From: Gracilaria gracilis
Taxonomy: Eukaryota > Rhodophyta > Florideophyceae > Gracilariales > Gracilariaceae
Length of the DNA stretch: 64,000 nucleotides
Reading direction: 5' to 3'
Assembly (NCBI GenBank): GCA_030374805.1
Contig: JARGSG010000054.1
Span: forward strand, 1 to 64,000
The stretch's first letter is position 1. Every line of letters starts with the position of its first letter. Position numbers and translations under genes: made by a program. This document shows positions 40,252 through 52,520 of this stretch, one piece after another. The notes under the pieces are model-generated. The model saw only the letters and a list, made by a program, of their open reading frames with translations. It searched no databases and was not told where the DNA came from.

Positions 40252-42678
40252 ATGGCGAAACTTAAGACGAGAGGTGTGAATGCGGAGGAAGTTAGCGGTC
40301 GCGCGTCAAAGAGCCGAAGGCGTGGCGAAACGGTAAGTGGCGAAGTTCGCACCGCTCGTACTTTGCGTGCGCCTTGGAGTGGTTTACGTGGGAAATGGAG
40401 GAAACGTGCGGCGAGGAGCGACAGTGGGGCGAGGAGCGTCGAGGGCGGAACATTGGAGCGAACGGAACGAACGGAGCAAACGGAGCAAACGGTAAGCATT
40501 GCAGTGACGAAACCTATTGCAAACGCATGAGATGGAGAAGTTAGTCCCAAGAAAATCATGGGAGCGCAGCGAGGTAAGGCGAAGAAGGTTCTGCAGGGTG
40601 GTCGGGTAAGAGATGGTCGTCGAAGAAGCGCAGAGACTGCGCAAGCTTTAGAGGAGAGTGATAGCGGGGATATGATAGTGAGGGGTAAAGAGCTTCGTAC
40701 GGGTGTCGAGGGAAGAACGATATCAAGGAGTAGTACCATATAAGGTAGTGAGGTTCTTCGAGGAAGAAAGGAAACTAACGGTAATAAAGTGTCTAAGGCT
40801 GGGGTACCCGAAGAGGGGGAAGGAGAAAGGGAGAGTGTGAGGTGTGGTGAGCCGGCGAGGACGCGAGCAGTGGAGAGTGTGTTTGTCGTGACGCCAAATA
40901 GAGTGAGAGAGAAGGAAATCATTGGTTTCGAGCAAGAGAACGCAAACCGGGAGAAAAAAGAAGTGAGGCGTGTGCGGCCAATGGCAGAACGTGAAACAGG
41001 GGAGGGTAGTGAGAGAAGAATAGGGAGTGTGGTACATGGATTAAGGGTTGCTGAAGTTGTTGAGAAGGGGGGAGATAAGCGACGAGAACATGCGGACGGG
41101 AGAGGGGTACGACGTAGAAGTGGTGGATCAACCAAGTAAATTGTCGGAGTGACAGCAGCGGTGTTTGAGAGTGATTTCGAAGAGAAGGACGACGTACAAA
41201 CAGAACGGCGTCGGGAAGTGAGTGTCGTGGAGACGGCGCCACTAACGCCTCAAGGGATGCATGTAGGGCGCAACACCGTTTTACTTCCGAAGGATGTGGG
41301 AGACGAAAGTGACGGCGGTCGTGGAGAAAGCGGAGGTTGAGTTCGAGGAGATGAATGGAGATCTACAAAAGAACTAGAAGGGAATGAGGAGAACCTAAGC
41401 GTATTGCCACGGTCTGCACTCGTTCAGAGGGTGAATTCACTGAAGTGACAGTTGGGAAACATGAAGCATGATCAATATACATTGATTGTGATTTTACGGC
41501 GGACGCAGGAAGAGTTGGGACGGCTGAGGGAGGAAAATAAACGGCAAAATGTGTTGATTGAAAGTCTCCGAAAGGCAGTGAAGGAAAGGAAGCGGGGTGG
41601 TGGAGGAAACAAGGTGAGAGGGCGCCGAAAGTATGATATTGGAGTGAATGAATGTCTTTATGGATTCGCAAGGGCTGAATATGATAGGATTCTTCATTAT
41701 GCGAAGCTGGAGGCGTCTGAACTTCGTTTCGACACGGAAAACGTTGGTAGAAGCTGGAAGAACAAGAGTGAGACGGTAAGAGAAAGTAGAGAGGGGAGCA
41801 TGTTTGTAGTTGGGGAGAAGGAGATGGTGCCTAGGTGCCCAATTCAGGTTGCATATGAGATGAGGGCGTACAAACCATCGACAAAAGGTGGAAGTGATAT
41901 GTTGTTGAAGCATGTGGTTGAGACAGAAATAATGGAAGAGACGTGGGAGAAGATAAGGAAAGTGGGGAGGAAACAAGAGTGCGTGGAAAATGTAAGCTCA
42001 GACAAGTGTCTGAAGCAGCGAATGAAGCAGACGATAAGCGATGCGATTGGGGTGCAAAAGTGGGCTGCTCGGGACAGAGTATTCTCTTTACGGGGATATG
42101 ATTTGATTGCGAAGCGGGCGAAGCGTAGCGAGGGGGTGGAACTTGGTGAGGAGTTGAAGAAGCAGATAGACGAGGCTCGCGAGAAGCTTATGGGAAGTAA
42201 AGAACATGAGATGAACAAGTTGTGTGCGTGGAGGATGAGCCGTTTCGAAGATCTTGCGTACTCTGGGTCAACTGTGCATACTCCGCAGTGGAGCTGTGAT
42301 GATGAAGACAAGTATTTCAAGAACGGAATGGACGTGGCAGTGTTGGAGGAGTACATGGGATACGCAGTGGAGACCAAATGTAATGGGGAAAAGCTTTACA
42401 TAGATGGGACGGTAATGCACCTGGCCAGACTTGATGCGTGGATTGGGTGTGTTGTGAAAACGATGAATGAGGGTGTGGGACGTGGAGGACAAAGGCAGCT
42501 CTTGTTTTCTACATTGTATGGGAGGTATTTTCCGAGGGCGGTGGAGGGTATATTGAAGGTGGCATGGGAATTGGTGGGGGACGAGCACGGCGAAGAGTTT
42601 GAGAACGATAGGTTTTTAGAGGGAGACCCGAGGTGTGTGTCCGGAAATTCGGAGAGAATTGCGACGGTTGGGCTGTAG
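40252..42678 (+). pseudogene. Long basic/coiled-coil gene in one frame with several stops
   Basis: From ATG 40252 one frame is followed through in-frame stops at 40528, 40741, 41137, 41338 and about 41446, without an evident frameshift, to a 406-codon segment from ATG 41461 (MKHDQYTLIVILRRTQEELG) ending TAG at 42676-42678. The N-terminal part is basic, rich in Arg/Glu/Gly. The C-terminal part starts with a coiled coil (EELGRLREENKRQN) and then a folded region: ECLYGFARAEYDRILHYAKL, WAARDRVFSLRGYDLIAKRA, LARLDAWIGCVVKTMNEGVG. No family is recognised. The strand is purine-rich, so long frames arise more easily by chance; the 41461-42678 part is the best supported. Confidence 0.45.
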
Positions 42679-42986
42679 ATTCCATCGAGGGAGAAGGTAT
42701 ATCTAGCGGTGAGGGAGGAATACTTTATGGCGAATTTTACGCAGAGACTTGGAGCGGTTCTTGATTGCTACATAGCGGCGTGCCGACCGGAGGAGCCCAA
42801 TTTCAGTCGTTTGGTTGGGCACTGGGGAGAGGGTAGGGATGGGAAAGAAGGAGGAGAGGGGAGAAGGTAGGGTGAATAAAAGTGGGAGCAGTGCAGATAG
42901 CTGTGGGATGATGAAGAGATGGTATAGGTTCTTCATCCGACACCTATATCCAATCTTTCGTGTGGAAGAGGGTGGTAGTGATTGGT

Positions 42987-44176
42987 TTATGAGAATCCTA
43001 TGGAATGAGTGCTATGCGGGAGGTGGGAGGTAGGGCCTGGAGGTGGTGTCCCGGTAGAATCTGTTGAGGTAGAATCTATGAAAACGCCAATGGAGGCGGG
43101 AATTGAAGGGGAGTGCGGGGTAGTTCTGGGAGAGAACATGAACGGAGCCAAGGATAGAAGAGAAGGGGATGAGTCCAAACCATGGAGAAACGTTGTCGGA
43201 TGTGGAGTTTGTGGAGATGGGAACTGGATGGGCGGTGTGGTTATGTTCGTCGTCTGTTGCCCATAGGAGGCATACGCAGTTGAGGGTGACGTCGACTTTG
43301 TCGCTTGGTAGAACGAGCTCCATGAACTGTACGAAGGCGAACTCCTTGGAAGATGGAGTGGAAGAAGGAAGGGTGAAGCGAAGAAGGGAGATGAGTTTGC
43401 AGACCCAGACGATGGGGGTGGAGTTGGAGAAGCTGGTGCTTGCGACGAGGACGTGAGAGAACTTTGGGGATTTAGAAGGACCGAAAGACGGGGCGGCAAA
43501 TATTCGCTGGATGAGAGAGACTGGAAAATCCTGGAGCACGAGCTCGTTTCGCTCTTCAATTGTACTGGTTGAGTGATGGGACATAACCGCCGGCAACGTA
43601 AGCGGAGTTGACTACGGTGATTCGGGTGCGACGGAGAGTGGGGGAGTTTTCTGAGAGTTCTAGGACTTCGAGAGAAAGAGCGATGAATGAAGGGAGGGCG
43701 TGGTTTCCAATCTCTTGGAGGATGGAGAGAGTGCCGGTGGAGAAGAGGTCTTGTAGAGAATTGGGATTGAAATGAGGATTAGAGTGGAGGAATTTGTGGA
43801 CGGTGATGAGATCAGCGAATGAGATGAGTTTTCCATCACGGAACAAACCGGGTTCGCGGGATTGGATGGGAGAGGCGATGGCAGGAGAGGAGGAAGTGAT
43901 GGAGGGGTTGGTGGAAAGGGGGTTCCAATCTTTGGTGGCGTTGGAGTGATGGATGGCGCGAATGGGTTCTTCATGTGCGCTGGACCTGCGCTTGGAGGTT
44001 TTGGAGTAGTGTGACTTGAAGAGGGAGTGGGCGTGTTCGAATAGGCCGGCATCGTTGAATTGGAGGCCTCCAAAGCGGCGAGTGTCCTCGACGATTTGGT
44101 CGAGGAGATGGAACTTGAGGATGCCAATGCTGGCAGTGTGGTGGGGGCCGAGGACGAGTACGGCTGTGCGCTTCAA
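42987..44176 (-). pseudogene. Decayed reverse-strand gene with a KFHLLDQIVEDTRRFGG block
   Basis: Two overlapping reverse frames. The upstream one (44176-43556) has ILKFHLLDQIVEDTRRFGGL and HSLFKSHYSKTSKRRSSAHE, a pattern I associate with large transposon-encoded proteins but cannot name. The downstream one (43596-42987) has KSPKFSHVLVASTSFSNSTP, PIVWVCKLISLLRF and DVTLNCVCLLWATDDEHNH. Reading upstream to about 44460 gives LHIDFSSSDNGQTLNGIFAS. The coding strand is pyrimidine-rich, as for the reverse gene in Element B's right arm. Function unknown. Confidence 0.4.
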
Positions 44177-44549
44177 GGAGCGGGTTTGGAATTGGAGTTC
44201 GGTGAGGCGGGAGTCGGTTCATTATGCGGAGGTGTTGTATCGTATGGAGAAGAGGAGAAGAGCGGAGTACTCGGTGAAAACGGAATTGATGGGAGCTGCA
44301 TCGACCTCGTCACAGCAGCAGTCGAAGAAGGCGCCAATGAAGGGGAAGACCACTTCCAGTGAGCGGTAGTCTTTTGCTTCGAGCATATCACGTAGGCCGT
44401 CGGAGGCGAAGATACCGTTAAGGGTTTGGCCGTTGTCGGAGGAGGAAAAGTCGATGTGGAGTCCTGGGGCTGGGGAGTGCTTTTCGATCCTGCGTTACAG
44501 AAGTAACGCTCCAAGAACCTCTACATGTCCTCAGCTCCCTCCAAGTGTC

Positions 44550-44572
44550 TAGAACCTCCAGATTGGAGGTTC
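44550..44572. repeat. Inverted repeat (10-bp stem, 3-base loop)
   Basis: AGAACCTCCA-GAT-TGGAGGTTCT, a perfect stem. It sits where the forward strand switches from purine-rich (40.2-44.4 kb) to pyrimidine-rich (44.5-45.2 kb). Confidence 0.85.
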
Positions 44573-45320
44573 TTATTGGCTCCAACCCATCTCGAGAGCG
44601 TGACAGAATCCGCACTCCGACACTGCAGTACAATTCAAAAAGGCGCGCGCAACTCTGCGCTTTTCTCAGCAATATCTGTACCTTGCCTGGGCAGCTGCCG
44701 ACCGCCACTGCCGACTAGCGCATCATCCTTTCCACCACCGCGACGCGCATTATCGCACCCACTGCCTCCACACCCTTCTCTGCCACAGCCGCCGCGCTCA
44801 CCAACCCTCCCAGTGTGTTAACCCTCATCTCTGCCACCGCCACTACGCTGAAAAAACTTCCCATCGCCTGCAAGAACATCCATGCTACCTCCGCGACACT
44901 TAACAACCTTCCCACCGCCGCCACGCGCTTAATCACTTTCATGGAGCTACAAGTTTTTGCCACCATTCTATGCAGGTCCCCCGAGTAGTGCCGCTGCAGA
45001 AATCACATGCCTTTGAAGATTACCGTTAATACCGTCTCAACAGACTTAACCCTCCCCTGCATATTGCTGTTCCTACCACCGCCGCCGTCTAAACATCCCG
45101 CCAGCGACTGTTGTTACTACCGCCGCCACCAACGTACTGCGCCACTGGTGACTGCTGTTGCTACGCGCCACTGCATGGGCGACCGGTATCGGGCGGCTGA
45201 ATAGCTTTTAATGGCTCTACGGCGTCACAATGAGAGTAAGTTCACTTTAAACCACTCAGTTCAAGACTGGAAAACAATGGGACTATTTTGTAACTTCTAG
45301 TCATCTAACTTTTCATTTCT
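44573..45320. other. Low-complexity CCGCCAC-rich interval
   Basis: Forward strand is rich in CCACCGCC/GCCGCCAC words in loose repetition. Open frames here are low-complexity by-products and I do not support a gene. Confidence 0.45.
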
Positions 45321-48300
45321 TTACTTCATGGACCTGTATTGGTTATCCGGGTGATCTACCACAGATAGTGCTCTGAACAAAGCTTCATTTGGAGTGCGAG
45401 GGGTTTTATCTGGAACAGTGACCGCAAGTTGTTGTGATTTTTTATCCACACGTTGTCTCTTACGTCCTCGTTCGAGAAATGACTTCTTTCGCTTACGTCC
45501 TTGGGCTCCCAATCCAGAGTTAGGGTTGGCAACTTCGACGGTTTCTACTTCGCTCGGTGCTACAGGAAGGTCTGGTACACGGCATGGGGCAGGCAGCGTG
45601 GTTTCAGGTCTCAATGGATAGCGCATATTGTTGAGGTGGTGCACGCCTACCTGAAGATAATTTGTTACGCTTTGAAGCTCTACGTTTCCATAGCTCTCCG
45701 CTATGCAATGCATTTGGTCGTTTAATGCTTTGCCTTTGGAGTAGGATATGTCGGTGGACATCTGTGTTCGTTGTTGTCGCTCGAGCTCCGTGAATCGATC
45801 ACGCATTATCTGTTCTGAAGCTGCGTTTGTGTCTTATGTCGTAACAGGCAATTGGGATCCTCCACTTCCAGTGTCCCGTCTGTGGCCCCGCTCCCGTAGC
45901 TCTGCAGCTGGTACTTCTGGCTTTCCCCGAAGTGTTAGGATATTTCTCATTTTATATTTGTCGAGGTTACGGCTCCAATAAGGGTACCAGATGTCCTCAA
46001 TTCGAAAGCGAGCAGTAAGGGCATCTCGTATATTAGGCCAGACATTTTGAACATCGTCATACACGACGTAGAGTCTCACCATATGGGAGCAAGGAAAGCC
46101 CCATGCAGTTGCGACACGACAGCTACATCGCCTACCTACTTTGTCCTCGAAACCTACTTGCTTGTGTAGGTACACGTTGTACTTGTTACTGTCGGTATAT
46201 TGGGCCTGAGTGGTTCCGTCAATTTGATTTGTTGTGGTGAAGAGGGAGAGGGTAAACAAAACTAGTGGCTCTCCGGACGACAACTCCAGATCCTCCATGT
46301 AACTGTTGTAATGGAATGGAGCGTCATGGGTGGGTAGCAGGACGGCGTCCGTAACCCTATAAAAGGCGGAGAATCGGACGCTTCGTTGAAGGAATTGTTT
46401 GATGCTGTAAGACGTCAAGGTAGTCAACAGCCCGGTCGCGCTATTTATGGATAGCGGGAGTTCAGACTGAACGAGCCTATTCCGTAGAGCGGTATCTACC
46501 TGTGATGCTTTGTGTCTTCGTTACTCCTTCAACCGCTTTGTGAACTCGGTAATAACAAGAGGTACTTCAGAAAACGGTACGTCCTTACTCAGGATGTTTC
46601 GGCCATATGGCGAGTGCGAGGACTCGCTGTAACCACTAGCCTGGAATAGAAAGCGGTAAGGGACTTGAAGATCCTTGTAGCACCGGATGAGAAGGGAAGG
46701 ATTCTCACGGTACAGGAAGTTATAACATTTCGGAAATGGGTTTGATGGAGAAAAGTATTTTTGCACCATTGTGTTCCTCCGTTCCTCGAACTTTTCTACC
46801 ATAAGGCTCGCCTGGAGCTCATGTAATTGCTCCCTCATATTATGTCCTTCTTTTTCCACTACCGATCAACTTGCACCATCGCTGCGTGTTTCCCATCTGG
46901 GTCTGGTTCAAGTGCCAGTCATCCAGAAATACGGATGAAAAAGGAAACACGGACCTCATTGCCAAAATTAAGGCAGCGCACTGATCAACTGCGAAGCAAG
47001 AAGGGGATATGCGCACGCACGCTTTGAAGTGCTCGAAAACCCAAGTAAAGCCCTCCTCTGTCTCATTTCCTATGTACCCCATTAAATATGTAGTCATATG
47101 TTCATCGTTGTCTCTCCCCTTGGTGCTGTAGAGAGGCAGCTTGAAGCGGTTCGAAATTGCTTTGCAGTGCACTGAAGCACCGGGTACGATTCCGTAATGT
47201 TCGTAGTCAGTATATCAATCCTGTAAACACCACGCGACAAATTAAAGGCCGTTTCAATCGTCCGTTCGACGGGAAACTTTGTGGTTTGGGTTCTCTGACT
47301 GTATTGGGATGAGGTTCTGATATAATCGTAGACACTCTTTGTCCTTCGGATAACGCGAATTGTACAGGTACTGCAGTCGCTTCGGACTTCGTTCCCTGTC
47401 TACATTTACACCGTACTTATCCTCCATCAATTTGATTACAACGTCATATTGCAGATGGAGGTTGTTTGGTAGATGACAGGCTTCAACCTCCGCTGTAGGA
47501 CATAGTTCGCGTAACAGGGCAGGTAGAGTGGCACCGTGATTGTATCTTGCAAACTCTGAAGAGAATGCGAACATCAGTCTCCCGGATGTGGATATTCGAA
47601 CCCTCCGAATTTTGAAGCTGTATGGGCACTTGTACTCTTCCTGATACTGAAGTGAACACTTCAGTTATCCCTGCAGTAGCACCTTCTTCTCCTCCTCATC
47701 AGTTTCGTACTTGGAGTCCCGAATAAAAAGTTTAAACCTGAAAAACGCTGCTATATATTGTAGATGCTGCAACACCTGATGTTGCGTGCTAGGATCTATT
47801 TGATCCATGTAAGCTATGAAGCCTCGACGCACCCACTCCTCCGCTGGATACTCCTCACTTGAGGTGGAACTGATGGTATTACCATCGATTTCGGACGGCG
47901 TCATTCGCCACTCCACAGATTATACTACATGTACTGCAATAGTACTCTGCTTTGGTCTGAAGACGTACGTGCTCCCCTTCCGGGCTACCTTTCTTCTTAA
48001 CTTGATCTGTAATATCCATAACGGGGGTTTCATCGCATGCGCAATTAGGAGGATCAGGGTCCAAACAGCGCACATCTTCAGAACCTCCAGTTGCACTGCT
48101 TTGGTCAGGATCTCCAGGAGCTATACGGCCCTCATCCACATCAAGGACGATAATATCGTCATCATTACTTTCTCCACAGTTTCTCCGAGGATCGGGAGTG
48201 CTCATGTACTCCTCATCCTATTTGAGCTCCCTATTTTTATACATCGATTCCCACGGGCTTGAGGGGCGTGATGGCAGTGATGGAAGGAAGTAGTCATCAT

Positions 48301-49636
48301 CAGGCAGATCCTCCCTTATTGTTGAGCAGCTGGCAGCCTTCTCTTTTTTTGGAAAGTCGAACGTAACAAAAGGAATGCGTAATGACGGGGGTACACTCTT
48401 CGCTATTGCAGCCTTTATGGAACCCCTTCGCTTACTCTGCTTCCCTCCATAACTATGACCTAGACGACCGTGGTATGTTTGCACCAGAGACTACCCACCT
48501 CCTTTCATTCCTCAGGGCCTTCGACATGAAGGCAGCCTTGCAACGATAACCAGGCGGCTTTCGTTTGTATTTTAGACAACGTAGACGCACATTCAGTCCG
48601 TACTCCCGCGATCTCCTCATGGGTTTACAGACTGAACCCCGTATTCATACCCATCCTTCGCGCAAAGGTCGTAGACATATCCGAAGAGATCCACAACAAC
48701 CATCTAGGCAATCGCATTGCCATTTACACGCTTTCCAGAAGCACCACCACCATCCTGAGTCCTACTTGAACCATCATTTCTACTCCTAGTGTCCACTTTT
48801 TCGGTAGTATCCACCATCTCACTGTCCTTCGTGTTATCGTCACACATGCCCGAATTTTTAGCTCCTCCAGCTGCTTTCATGCGTGCAAGGTAGATCCTCT
48901 CGTGAGGTTCGAGATGGATCTTTGCAACGGCCTGTTCGTTCACGAACGGCATGACGTGAGTGGTGGACATAACAAAACGCACCCTCACCTCAACACACCC
49001 CCATCAATATCTCTCCGTCAAGTTGGTATCATGGCCTGCAATAAATTGCGCACTAGGAATAACACCGTGCGTACGAGCGAAGCATCCCATCATAGACAAT
49101 ACGTAGGCACCGCAGCTTTGCGAGTCTGTCTGTTTCGTGAAGCCAAGAACATCGAGCATGTAGTTTTCCTCTGCAATTATCCAATCGATTCTCATTCGTT
49201 GAGAGTGGGCAACAATTGCCATGATCAGCTGTAGACATTCTACGGGACAATCAAACATCATACTATCACTCCAGTATATGCGCTACTATTGTTTTCCAAT
49301 CATCTCTGCTACAAAGGCCGCCCAATATTTACGTTCAGCAATGACCGGAACGACGATCGACCTAATCTCTGTGGGGCTTGGATACAGATTTTCACTAAAC
49401 CTCTCTTTGTAGCGATCAAGTACATCAACTTGTTGCTGCCGCGATATTTTTCGGTACGAATTGGCTACTTCGCTGATACCACATCCCGTATCTACAGTCA
49501 CGAGTACGACACCGATACGAGGCTCAAGTTCCAAAACCCCGCTCCCAAGAAGTAAGTTGCAGAACCACGCGTTTCGATCACATGACGAGATGAAATAAGG
49601 ACTCACATTTCTCTTACTGTCAAGTGAGTTCTTCAA
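45321..49636 (-). pseudogene. Decayed Ulp1-carrying MULE transposase gene
   Basis: Collinear fragments on the reverse strand match the intact protein at 55048-59793. From 49636: Ulp1 protease start (LLLGSGVLELEPRIGVVLVT); FTKQTDSQSCGAYVLSMMG (catalytic Gln/Cys segment); HERIYLARMKAAGG; LHLQYDVVIKLMEDKYGVNV; GIVPGASVHCKAISNRFKLP; CFAVDQCAALILAMRSVFPF; FLDDWHLNQTQ; RCSCRVATAWGFPCSHMVRL (SWIM finger); C-terminal GRKRKKSFLERGRKRQRVDK. At least ten frame breaks. It keeps a C-terminal basic tail that the intact copy loses to a stop. Confidence 0.8.
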
Positions 49637-50545
49637 CTGCAGAATGAGATAACACTACCAACCTTTCAATTTCTTAAACCCATCTTTGTCTATCCTATTG
49701 AACTTCACCATGGTATGTTTCTTCAGGTTCTCCAAAAAGAACGAGAACTTCTTAAAAAACTGACATTTGACCCTTCTTTATTCGATTGCTAGCTATCGGT
49801 CTAAATCTTTTTCTCAACTATTACGTATTATGTCGTCTTAACAGGAAAAATATCGTCGTCCACATCATGGCCTGAGTCCTCCAATCGAGGATCTAACACA
49901 CTGAATTTATTAGCGTTCAGAGAATACTCGGGAGGGGAGCTCAAAGATGTGTCATCTGCAGCGTAAAAAGTGATCACGACTGCTTAAAATGGGCAAATGA
50001 GGGCCAAAGCTATGCCTAAGACGCAGCTATTGCGCGAGAAAGACGGATTTTCAAGCGATTAAAGCATAGTAGCAACTAATGAGCGATTAAGATTCGAGGA
50101 CCTCAAAAAAGAAATGCAGGAAAAAAATGGTAGTTTGTGATGTAGAACCTTGGAAGGGAAAACTTGAGGGACAAAGTGAATGTACCTTTCTGGGCAGGGC
50201 AAAGTGGAACACCGTTCAATTTGGAACACGGACCTTTGAACGATCATGAGGCCCTTGTAGACGCAGCTAGCCTCATCTGTGCTGCTGCGAAGTCAATCAA
50301 AAGGCTCTCTGGACTACTCTCTACAAACAGGGGAGATCAGAACAAAATGGCGCGCTCCTTCTTTACAAACTCTGTATTCTCCATCCCCATTCCACATAAA
50401 CAATGAACTTCCTCCACGTTCCCACGCCGCTTCAATTCAAACAAAAGCGCGCCAAAACCATGAAAAGGATGTGTTCAAAACCCCAACCAGCCCCGACAAT
50501 GCTCTGTCTCTTTAATTTGACCGTCAGGGGACGTACTGTCGCACA
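49637..50545. other. Interval between the MULE remnant and the pogo-like gene
   Basis: No supported gene. An 80-codon forward frame at 50164-50406 (LVDAASLICAAAKSIKRLSG) is too short to judge. Terminal repeats of either neighbour were not identified. Confidence 0.3.
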
Positions 50546-52520
50546 ATGGTGACATTGTCTATGCGACGGCAAGCACTCAAACACAAAAAAAGGGAACACC
50601 AAAAGCAACAAGTACGTTCAAAACGTTTCAAAGCAATTGAGCTCCTCAAGCTTTCCCAACCTTTCCGAACCATTGTGTCTGCCACAGGTGTATCCCTTGG
50701 AACTCTTTCACGTCTGAAAAAGAAAACCATGGCCGCAACAGAAAACGACACCCAGTATGAAGATTATGAGCACGACATCAAACGGGGACGCAAAACCGTA
50801 CTCACACAACAAGAGGAGAGCATCATAGTAGACAGGATGAAAGAAGTCTTTAACCATGGATTCGCTGTGCCTGCCGAGACGCTCACAGCTATTGCGGCAG
50901 AAATTGCTAGTTATAAGAGAGCAGGGTTTCCTACTGGGTATCCATCAGATGACTGGGTTCGTGGGTTTCGAGCAAGACATCGTGAGATCACCTTTCGGAA
51001 AATGGAGGCAAGGGATGGTGCAAAAATGCAGCACAAAACCCAGAGCATGCATGCTGAACCTCGAATATGGCCCAAATATGGCCGAGATATGGCCGAAATG
51101 TGGCCGTTACACTCGAAAAGTTGTGAGAATGTTTAAAAAGCGGAGATAAACAAGTTTCATTTTCCCTCATATGACCGTAATATGGCCCAAATGTGGCCTA
51201 AATATGGCCAAAGTGTACACGTGTCAGTTGACGAAAGTACTCTTTTTCCGTAGTTACACCTTCGCTGAAAATTTCGAGCTAAACGGCCACATTTGGGCCA
51301 TATCTCGGCCATATTTGGGCCATATCCGAGGTTTATAGGGATGTCTTAACCTTCTTAGATGCTTTGCAGTTGTGTGCCAAAATGAACCCTGGTATATTAG
51401 ATGATCCCGACCTAGTTTGGAATATGGATGAGACAGATGTGTCCATAAAGGTTACTGAAACAGAAAAAGGGTTTGTTAGTTCCGACAAACACCACGGGGG
51501 GCTGAAAATGAAGTGTGATTCACTTGGAAAGCATCTAACTGCTGTTATTATTGCCTCCGCATCTGGCCATGCGCTTCCGCCGTTCTTTATTTTCGCCGGT
51601 AAGTACACAATGCAGAAGTGGTTTGAACCGCTCTCCGCTGATGAGTTCAAAGATGAAACTGGTGTCCTGCATTGGTTGGCGACAAGAGATTGGTTTCCGA
51701 AGGGTAGTTTTGTGATCGGAACTGAAAACGGATCGATGAACAATGAGGTAATCCCATTTAAAATTGATCATATTACACGCCATGCAACAAATGTTACCAA
51801 AGGTAGAAAGATTTGCCTCACCCTGGATGGGCACAAATCGAGGAACGGCTACGAGTTGTTGTTCAAAGCAAAAGAAAATAGACTTGAATTAGTTCAAAGT
51901 CCAACCCACAACTTTCATTTTCTGCAGGCCTGTGATCAAACAATCAAAAACGATTCAAGCAATACGTTGGAGCAACATACGAACAGATGAACAAGACCTC
52001 ATTCGTAGATCTTGGAGATTTCGGTGTGAAACTAAAACTTGGCATTGCCGAATTCAAGTCTCTTACCAAAACTGTGGTGCAACAGGCTTTCGATTCAGTC
52101 CGGTTGTGGCCGATGAATTATCGATTTTTGGAGTGGGCGAAGTCCAACTGGCAAAGACGAACAGGAAGCAGGAACCCAGAGTATCGCTATTCAGCCAAAG
52201 TAGAAGAGTCAAAGCAGTATGACGACATCAGGTCAATTATACGGAAGCGAATGTCGAAACACTACAAGTTATAATCTCTGAAGGACGTTTTTAGCAGTGA
52301 TGAAATTTTTGTACAACCAATGGGGCAGAAGCACACGCGAAACAAAAAAAGCATTTGGAAAAATCCTACAGAGCAGCTGGACAGAACGAAAATTAGTAAA
52401 GGTGCGCCAGCAAAGTACCTAACGTATGGAAACCTTATCGAGCGCCGGAAGCAGGCCGAGCTTGCAGCTGTTAAAGAAAAAGCCGAGAAAGAAAAATCCA
52501 AGCAGCAGGCGGCGAAGTAA
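50546..52520 (+). pseudogene. pogo/Tigger-like (DDE_1) transposase, split by a small MITE and frameshifted
   Basis: ATG at 50546. N-terminus has a helix-turn-helix (FKAIELLKLSQPFRTIVSAT then GVSLGTLSRLKKK) and a CENP-B-like second DNA-binding part (ILVDRM...WVRGFRARHREITFRK). At 51057 the MITE interrupts. After 51333 the frame resumes: DVLTFLDALQLCAKMNPG, LVWNMDETDVS (first Asp), PPFFIFAGKY, ICLTLDGHKSRNGYELL (second Asp), and FLQACDQTI (third acidic position) where a one-base shift near 51945 moves the frame to KRFKQYVGATYEQMN and WAKSNWQRRTG. A Lys/Glu/Ala-rich coiled tail ends at 52520. These are the hallmarks of pogo-type transposases. Confidence 0.75.
51057..51333. mobile_element. 277-bp MITE with iterated ATATGGCC in its inverted repeats
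   Basis: Terminal inverted repeats of about 47 bp start AACCTCGRATATGGCCCAAA; left AACCTCGAATATGGCC pairs with right GGCCATATCCGAGGTT. Each repeat carries three ATATGGCC words. CCAAATATGG (51072-51081) and CCATATTTGG (51309-51318) lie 15 bases from each end. It interrupts the pogo-like coding frame. A clear target duplication was not found. Confidence 0.75.

Noticed and set aside
40252-42678. In-frame TAA, TAG and TGA read as reassigned sense codons, or as proof of RIP-like C-to-T mutation
   Set aside because: Every stop codon can arise by C-to-T from CAA, CAG or CGA, so that test is empty. Nearby intact genes use ordinary stops, and TGA, TAA and TAG all occur, so recoding is not supported.
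44525-44966. Pro-rich forward frame and Val/Ala-rich reverse frame
   Set aside because: Low-complexity CCGCCAC repeats open both strands at once; no conserved features support either.
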